Shown: piece by piece, positions 6,422 to 10,329 of the stretch
How positions within the stretch are numbered: position 1 is the first letter of the stretch
Layout of the letters: each line of letters starts with the position of its first letter
NCBI GenBank assembly: GCA_031289625.1
Contig: JAITPB010000099.1
Span: 1 to 10,329 of the forward strand
From: Clostridiales bacterium
Lineage (GTDB): Bacteria; Bacillota; Clostridia; Lachnospirales; WQUN01
Direction of reading: 5' to 3'
DNA: 10,329 nucleotides
Program-made: the position numbers and the translations under genes
The notes under the pieces: model-generated
Seen by the model: the letters and a program-made list of their open reading frames with translations, nothing else
Told to the model about the DNA's origin: nothing
Databases searched by the model: none

Positions 6422-7097
6422 TGGTATACCTGCCTTTTTTAATATCGCGCAAAATAGATCCATTGCGCAAAGTAACGACGCGTTTTTTCAGCTGATCCAC
6501 AATGTCTTTGGCGTGCGTGGCCACAACAACCGTCGTGCCTCTGTCATTGATATCCTCCAGCAAAGAAACAATCTCCCAAGCCGTCGTCGGATCCAGGTTG
6601 CCGGTCGGCTCATCCGCCAGCAGCAAGGGCGGCTTGTTGACAATAGCGCGGGCCAAGGAGGTGCGCTGCTGTTCCCCGCCCGAAAGCTGATCGGGATAGG
6701 CCTTCGCTTTGCGCTGCAAGCCCACCAGCGCGAGGACAGACGGAACGCTTCTGCGGATCTCCCGGTTGGACGCGCCGACGATCTGCATGGCAAAAGCCAC
6801 GTTTTCGTAGACGGTTTTATTGGGCAGCAGCCGGAAATTCTGAAAGACCACGCCCATCCGCCTTCGGTAATACGGCATTTGATCGTGGTGTAAAATCGTT
6901 AAATCATCACCGTTGACGAAGAGTTTGCCTTCCGTGGGCTCCACCTCTTTGAGCAGCAGCCGGATCAAAGTCGTCTTGCCTGAACCGCTGCTGCCAACGA
7001 TAAAAACAAATTCCCCGTCGTCAATCCGCAAAGACAAATGGTCGATGCCCCGCGCCCCATTGTTATATATTTTCGTCAGGTTCTCCGCGATTATCAT
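6411..7097 (-). CDS. ftsE: Cell-division ATP-binding protein FtsE
   Basis: ABC ATPase of 228 residues, the cytoplasmic partner of FtsX. Walker A is GSSGSGKT (35-42), the Q-loop is FQN (Gln86), the signature is LSGGEQQR (138-145), Walker B is LLLADEP (158-164) followed by TGNLD, and the switch His is His195. All catalytic elements are intact. The frame extends upstream to an ATG at 7184, but that adds 29 residues unlike the family and would start upstream of the predicted transcription start. ATG at 7097 with GAGAGGA 8-9 nt upstream gives MIIAENLTKIY, the usual FtsE beginning. It is the first gene of the ftsE-ftsX-LytM operon and overlaps ftsX. The family resembles LolD/MacB ATPases, but the adjacent FtsX settles the identity. 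Confidence 0.96.
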   Translation of the reverse strand: MIIAENLTKIYNNGARGIDHLSLRIDDGEFVFIVGSSGSGKTTLIRLLLKEVEPTEGKLFVNGDDLTILHHDQMPYYRRRMGVVFQNFRLLPNKTVYENVAFAMQIVGASNREIRRSVPSVLALVGLQRKAKAYPDQLSGGEQQRTSLARAIVNKPPLLLADEPTGNLDPTTAWEIVSLLEDINDRGTTVVVATHAKDIVDQLKKRVVTLRNGSILRDIKKGRYTNDL

Positions 7098-7155
7098 GAA
7101 TAGAATCCTCTCAGAACAGAAGCGTGATAAGAAACAAATTTGTAACATTTCTTTT

Positions 7156-7184
7156 ATTGTACCGTCTTTGTCCAGGAAAATCAA
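7156..7184 (-). promoter_or_regulatory. Sigma-A-like promoter of the ftsE-ftsX-LytM operon
   Basis: TTGATT (7179-7184), a 17-bp spacer and TACAAT (7156-7161) on the minus strand. Transcription would start near 7149, leaving a leader of about 50 nt before ftsE. It lies downstream of the regulator gene's terminator, so the division operon is separately transcribed. Confidence 0.75.
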
Positions 7185-7256
7185 GTTAGAAGATTAAGAT
7201 GCGGTTAAAAAACTTTCAGAAGGGAAAAATTTTCGCGCTCTCTCAAAAAACATCAA

Positions 7257-7284
7257 AAAACTTCCTGTTAAAACAGGAAGTTTT
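7257..7284 (-). terminator. Intrinsic terminator of the CdaR-family regulator gene
   Basis: AAAACTTCCTGTT-2 nt-AACAGGAAGTTTT is a perfect 13-bp inverted repeat, followed on the minus strand by a T-rich tail with two runs of T. The 5' arm lies inside the last codons of the regulator (Asn-Phe-Leu-Phe-stop). The symmetry, with A-runs in front, means it could also stop plus-strand transcripts. Confidence 0.9.
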
Positions 7285-8359
7285 CTTTGTAACGCATGTA
7301 TTTACTGACCATAAGCGTGATTTTGAATGTGATGGCGTCGTCAAATATGCGCAGATCCAGCCCGGTCAGTTTCTGCAGCTTATCCAGCCGATAGACCAGC
7401 GTGTTTCTGTGGATATAGAGCTGGCGTGAGGTTTCCGAAACGTTGAGGTTGTTTTCAAAAAATTTGTTGACAGTCAGCAGAATCTCTTCGTCAAAATGAT
7501 CCATGGTAACGCCGCGCAAAACTTCGGTGATAAACATCTTGCAGAGCTGAAGCGGCAATTGATAAATCAGGCGGCCAATCCCCAGCCGTTCATAGTTGAT
7601 GACGTTCTGGCTGGTTTCAAAAATCCTCCCGACTTCCAGAGCCATTTTGGCCTCTTTGTAGGAAGCGGATACATTTTTGAGATCTCTGACAGGCGTACCG
7701 ATCGCCACATGGACGCTGCTCATCGCCTCCATGTTCAGCGTATCGCAAATCGTCCGCGCAGTTCTTTCGATGTCGTCCGCGCTGTCTTTTTCCCGCAGCT
7801 CTTTCACGAGAATCACATTTTTTTCATTGACCGCCGTGACAAAATCTTTCATTTTCGCTGGGAACATATTGCGGACGATTTCGACGATGCTGGCGTTGCT
7901 TTCCATGTCCGATTCGATCAGATAGATCACGCGCCGCGCGTCATTTTCCATGCACAGTTTTTTGGCGCGGCCATAAATATCCACCAGCAGCAAATTGTCC
8001 AGCAGCAAATTTTTAATAAAATTATCTTTATCATACCGCTCTTTATAGGCAATGAGCAGACTTTGAATCTGAAACGCGGTGATCTTGCCGATGCGGTATG
8101 TCTCCTCGTCTTCGCCTTTGATAAGAGCTACATATTCCGTCACGCCATTGTCCAATACTTTAAAATGCTGATATCCTTGAATCAATTGGCTTTCCGCCTG
8201 GGAAGCGATAAAAGTGTCAAGGCCTTCGATCTGCCTATTGATCATATCGCTTTCCGTGGTGGCCGCCACTTTGCCTTCGCTCTCTATGACGCTGATGTCC
8301 CGTCGCGTGATGTTTTTGAGCCCGTCAATGGTGGTTTGCAGAATCTGATTGGATAGCAA
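7268..8359 (-). CDS. CdaR/PucR-family transcriptional regulator (sugar-diacid-recognition type)
   Basis: Cytoplasmic DNA-binding regulator, 363 residues from the chosen start. An N-terminal putative sugar-diacid recognition domain (about 2-108) is followed by a linker helix, a degenerate GGDEF-like region (about 139-256) and a C-terminal PucR-type HTH_30 domain (about 287-356). The HTH includes NVSETSRQLYIHRNTLVYRLDK with the conserved HRNTL..RL core. The start is TTG at 8359 because AAAGGAG (8368-8374) sits 8 nt before it and LSNQILQTTIDGL then begins the domain. An ATG at 8446 is in frame but adds 29 unrelated residues and lies on the predicted promoter. CdaR itself senses glycerate-type diacids in Escherichia coli; nothing here shows a catabolic operon, so the ligand and targets are unknown. 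It stands alone between the phosphatase gene and ftsE. Confidence 0.9.
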   Translation of the reverse strand: MLSNQILQTTIDGLKNITRRDISVIESEGKVAATTESDMINRQIEGLDTFIASQAESQLIQGYQHFKVLDNGVTEYVALIKGEDEETYRIGKITAFQIQSLLIAYKERYDKDNFIKNLLLDNLLLVDIYGRAKKLCMENDARRVIYLIESDMESNASIVEIVRNMFPAKMKDFVTAVNEKNVILVKELREKDSADDIERTARTICDTLNMEAMSSVHVAIGTPVRDLKNVSASYKEAKMALEVGRIFETSQNVINYERLGIGRLIYQLPLQLCKMFITEVLRGVTMDHFDEEILLTVNKFFENNLNVSETSRQLYIHRNTLVYRLDKLQKLTGLDLRIFDDAITFKITLMVSKYMRYKENFLF

Positions 8360-8367
8360 ATATTCCA

Positions 8368-8374
8368 CTCCTTT
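8368..8374 (-). promoter_or_regulatory. Ribosome binding site supporting the TTG start of the CdaR-family gene
   Basis: AAAGGAG on the minus strand stands 8 nt before TTG (8359-8357). An in-frame GTG overlaps the end of this site and is too close to be used. Confidence 0.7.
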
Positions 8375-8418
8375 GCTTTGGATTTGAATTGAGATATGCT
8401 TCCTGTAAGTGTATATCA

Positions 8419-8446
8419 AAAATACAAATTTTAAAATAGTTTTCAA
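8419..8446 (-). promoter_or_regulatory. Possible promoter of the CdaR-family gene
   Basis: TTGAAA (8441-8446), a 16-bp spacer and TATTTT (8419-8424) on the minus strand in a strongly AT-rich stretch. The -10 is a weak match. It is the best candidate in the 130-nt spacer upstream of the TTG start. Confidence 0.4.
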
Positions 8447-8489
8447 AAAAAATTCATAAGGACTGCCATAATAACAGGTAAGAAGCTAA

Positions 8490-9662
8490 TCACAATTTAC
8501 AAACAATCAGACTCATATCGTCCATTTCAAATTTTTCATTTTTACTGGCGTTATAATTATAAAACGCGTTCAGGATAAGCTCTATGATTTCTTTTGGATC
8601 CGCGAGCGGCTTGGCGTCCATCAGGGCCTCTTTAAAACGGCGGCTAAATTCCTCCGGGCTGTCTTTATAAAACGTGTCCGACAATCCGTCCGTGTGAAAC
8701 ACCAGGAGATCGCCCGGCTCGTAAGTAATCACGTGATATTCATAGCAGCTGTTGGGCATCATCCCCACAGGCAGACCGGCCGCGTCTAATTCCAGCGCGC
8801 CGTCCCCGTCCGCGCTGGCGCGGATCATCACCGGCAAAGCCTGTCCGGCGTTGGAATACGTAATTTTTTGTTCCACGGTATCAAACACCGCGTAAAAAAC
8901 ACAGGCGTACATTTCCCGGACTTTGTTTTCAAAGATGGAGTTCATTTCATTGTTCAGATAAAACAGCATTTGTTCCGGGCTGAGATGCTGCGGCGCCAAA
9001 TTGCGGATCATCATACTGAGCATGGCAGTCAGCAGAGCGGCCGATATGCCGTGCCCAGACACGTCGCCCAGCACAACGGCAATGCGGTTTCCTGACAGCG
9101 GCAGCACGTCGTAAAAATCGCCGCCGATGTCCATAGCCGGCATATACTGGCTGGTAAAGCGGATGCCGCCGAAAGTCATGTCAATATCCGGTATCAGCGA
9201 GCGCTGCACCTGCTGCGCCATTTTGAGCTGCAAATCCAGGATATGATTCTTCTCTTCCAACTCCACATATTTTTGTTTAAGCTGATCGCTCAAATGCTTG
9301 ACGCGCAGCAGGGAATTGATTTTGGAAATCAACAGATAGGCGTCGAAATTTTTCTCAATGTAGTCGTCCGCCCCGACTTGTATCGCTCTGACGCGGGAGT
9401 CTCTGGTGTCCAGGCTGCTCATGAATAAAATCAAAGTATATTCCGTATCCGGGTTGGATTTTATTTTTTTGCACAGGTCAAAACTGCTGATGTCAGGCAG
9501 CTCCGCGTTCAGCAGAATAATATCGGGCAGGAACATAGTCACCTTGGCAAGCGCGTTCAGCCCGCTTTCAGCCGTGTAGATCTCATACCCGGTGCTGGAA
9601 AGGCATTGTCTGATCAAGTCCGCGCTCTGCGCGAGCGGATCCACAATCAAGATCTTATCCAT
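8490..9662 (-). CDS. Receiver-domain SpoIIE/PP2C serine phosphatase (RsbU-like) with altered phospho-acceptor
   Basis: A 390-residue PPM-type phosphatase that in known systems dephosphorylates an anti-anti-sigma protein to release a sigma factor. A receiver domain (1-120) and a coiled-coil linker (about 122-152) precede the phosphatase (about 153-390). Metal-binding acidic residues are present: GGDFYD (Asp182), GDVSGHG (Asp200), HTDGLSD (Asp325) and DDMS (Asp381-Asp382), with the typical QRSLIP entry motif. The receiver is unusual: the phospho-acceptor position in ILLNAELPD is Asn52 rather than Asp, and the acidic pair is reduced to Asp8-Pro9. Lys104 and Ser82 of the switch are kept. Phosphorylation at the normal site is therefore unlikely. 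The start ATG at 9662 overlaps the kinase gene's end by 8 nt (ATGGATAA), so the two are translationally coupled. No strong terminator follows. The phosphatase call is firm; the partner and sigma factor are not visible. Confidence 0.93.
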   Translation of the reverse strand: MDKILIVDPLAQSADLIRQCLSSTGYEIYTAESGLNALAKVTMFLPDIILLNAELPDISSFDLCKKIKSNPDTEYTLILFMSSLDTRDSRVRAIQVGADDYIEKNFDAYLLISKINSLLRVKHLSDQLKQKYVELEEKNHILDLQLKMAQQVQRSLIPDIDMTFGGIRFTSQYMPAMDIGGDFYDVLPLSGNRIAVVLGDVSGHGISAALLTAMLSMMIRNLAPQHLSPEQMLFYLNNEMNSIFENKVREMYACVFYAVFDTVEQKITYSNAGQALPVMIRASADGDGALELDAAGLPVGMMPNSCYEYHVITYEPGDLLVFHTDGLSDTFYKDSPEEFSRRFKEALMDAKPLADPKEIIELILNAFYNYNASKNEKFEMDDMSLIVCKL

Positions 9663-10086
9663 GGGGAGCCACCTTTTTATAAAAATGTATCGCGTTGCCA
9701 GTCACATTAAAAGCCAATTTGTCCGTAAGGGAATAAACCAGGCGAATGCCCCGCCCGCCTTCGCTCATGAGATTGTCTTCTTCACGGATATGGGCCAGCA
9801 GCCGCAAATAATCAAAACCCACGCCTTCGTCCGCGATGGAGGCAAACAGCATGTCATCTGAAATTTCTACTATCAGATGCACATTTTTCGTAATATCGCT
9901 TTTATTGCCGTGGACGACCGCATTGTAAAGCAGTTCGGAAAAAACGAGCCGCAGATCCATATAATCTTCCGCGGACAATTCCGGAACGCTCGTCTTGATA
10001 AAGGTTAAGACTTGCGAGAGAATTTGTTTCACATGATAGATTTCACTGGCGAAGCGCAGTTCCAATTTCTGTTCCAATACGATCAC
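9655..10086 (-). CDS. RsbW-like anti-sigma ATP-binding serine kinase (HATPase_c_2)
   Basis: Small GHKL-fold protein of 143 residues, the size of RsbW/SpoIIAB. The ATP-site boxes are visible: the N box with Glu51 and Asn55 (SELLYNAVVHGN), the G1 box DEGVGFD (Asp86) and the G2 region GGRGIRL (110-116). Such proteins hold a sigma factor inactive or phosphorylate a STAS-domain antagonist; the phosphatase encoded immediately downstream reverses that phosphorylation. The start is uncertain: GTG at 10086 is the longest, while AAAGAG at 10088-10093 lies 10 nt from a TTG at 10077 (codon 4), which would remove three residues. The upstream gene ends 15 nt before. No STAS antagonist or sigma gene is seen in the window, so the target may be encoded elsewhere. 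Confidence 0.9.
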   Translation of the reverse strand: MIVLEQKLELRFASEIYHVKQILSQVLTFIKTSVPELSAEDYMDLRLVFSELLYNAVVHGNKSDITKNVHLIVEISDDMLFASIADEGVGFDYLRLLAHIREEDNLMSEGGRGIRLVYSLTDKLAFNVTGNAIHFYKKVAPHG

Positions 10087-10101
10087 ACTCTTTGCGGCGT
10101 T

Positions 10102-10329
10102 TCATTCAAACAAATTCATTTTGTGATTTTTGCTCATGTCAATCACCGTGTTTTCGTCCGTCGTCGATATGTCCAATTCATCCATGAGCGCCTTGATCAT
10201 GACGAGGCTCATTTCCTCCGCGCTGGCGGCCAGGGTTCCTTGAATCTGCATATGAATGGAGAGGACGTTTTTTTCCATGTAAAATTGGATGACGAAATTG
10301 CTCTTGGGATGCGGAGGGAGTTTTTTGAT
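10102..10329 (-). CDS. Unrecognised protein, 3' end only
   Basis: The last 75 codons of a gene that enters from beyond the window, ending at TGA (10102-10104), 15 nt before the anti-sigma kinase start. The visible part has a strand-like stretch (SNFVIQFYMEKNVLSIHMQIQG), a helix-like stretch rich in Met/Ala/Glu (SAEEMSLVMIKALMDEL) and a charged tail ending NLFE. An internal ATG at codon 18 has no ribosome binding site, so the true start is probably upstream. Position would suit a STAS-type antagonist, but I do not see the phosphorylatable Asp-Ser motif or the STAS pattern. I do not recognise the family. It is probably in one operon with the kinase and phosphatase. Confidence 0.6.
   Translation of the reverse strand: MKKLPPHPKSNFVIQFYMEKNVLSIHMQIQGTLAASAEEMSLVMIKALMDELDISTTDENTVIDMSKNHKMNLFE

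Noticed and set aside
6422..6463. Upstream in-frame ATG extending ftsX by 14 residues
   Set aside because: The extension lies within ftsE and gives a non-family N-terminus; ATG at 6421 gives the usual 299-residue FtsX.
7098..7184. Upstream in-frame ATG extending ftsE by 29 residues
   Set aside because: It would begin at or before the predicted promoter and adds residues unlike FtsE; the start at 7097 has a ribosome binding site.
7496..8356. Plus-strand open frame of 286 codons
   Set aside because: It is antisense to the CdaR-family gene, rich in His, Phe and Ile with no domain pattern; the minus-strand protein is clearly real.
8360..8446. Upstream in-frame ATG extending the CdaR-family protein by 29 residues
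   Set aside because: It lies on the likely -35 element and has no ribosome binding site, whereas TTG at 8359 follows AAAGGAG.
10102..10329. STAS anti-anti-sigma factor
   Set aside because: The position is suggestive but the visible residues lack the STAS pattern and phosphorylatable Ser context.

Overview
The window reads as a chromosomal segment of a Gram-positive, low-to-mid GC member of the Bacillota, most likely a Clostridia-type bacterium. The signs are SLH (S-layer homology) domains, strong AGGAGG-type ribosome binding sites, GTG/TTG starts, sigma-A-like promoters with 16-17 bp spacers, an FtsEX/LytM-peptidase/Ctp neighbourhood, and an RsbU/RsbW-type partner-switching pair. The species cannot be named from sequence alone. 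Every convincing gene lies on the minus strand, so the biological order runs from high to low coordinates.

Layout in transcription order. (1) 10329-8490: a signalling cluster made of the 3' end of an unrecognised gene, a small RsbW-like ATP-binding anti-sigma kinase, and a receiver-SpoIIE/PP2C phosphatase that overlaps the kinase gene by 8 nt. The receiver domain has Asn where the phospho-accepting Asp should be. (2) 8359-7268: a monocistronic CdaR/PucR-family regulator with a TTG start, closed by a near-perfect hairpin terminator that begins inside its last codons. (3) 7097-4325: ftsE-ftsX-LytM peptidase, a tight operon behind a good sigma-A promoter; this is the divisome ABC module with its coiled-coil murein hydrolase. 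(4) 3954-2266: an SLH-anchored, GH18-like protein with its own promoter, a structured leader and two perfect palindromes at the start of the gene. (5) 2175-1: a C-terminal processing protease (Ctp) with its own promoter, followed by a multi-spanning GT-C-like membrane protein cut by the window edge. A 12-G homopolymer lies in frame at the end of the visible part of that last gene.

Taken together, units 3-5 look like a cell-envelope remodelling block. FtsEX would control the LytM endopeptidase at the septum, the SLH-GH18 protein would act from the secondary polymer or S-layer, Ctp would process exported substrates, and the membrane glycosyltransferase-like protein would modify an envelope polymer. 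Units 1 and 2 are regulatory. That they control the envelope genes is only inferred from proximity.

The one gene-poor stretch of more than 300 bases is 3955-4324. It carries the SLH-gene promoter and leader, plus about 250 bases with a 19-bp tandem duplication, flanking inverted repeats and a possible decayed reading frame. I see no mobile element, CRISPR array, tRNA or rRNA. The best candidates for something unusual are the poly-G tract (possible phase variation), the D-to-N pseudo-receiver on the phosphatase, and the insertion of an S-layer-anchored GH18 gene between the FtsEX operon and ctp.
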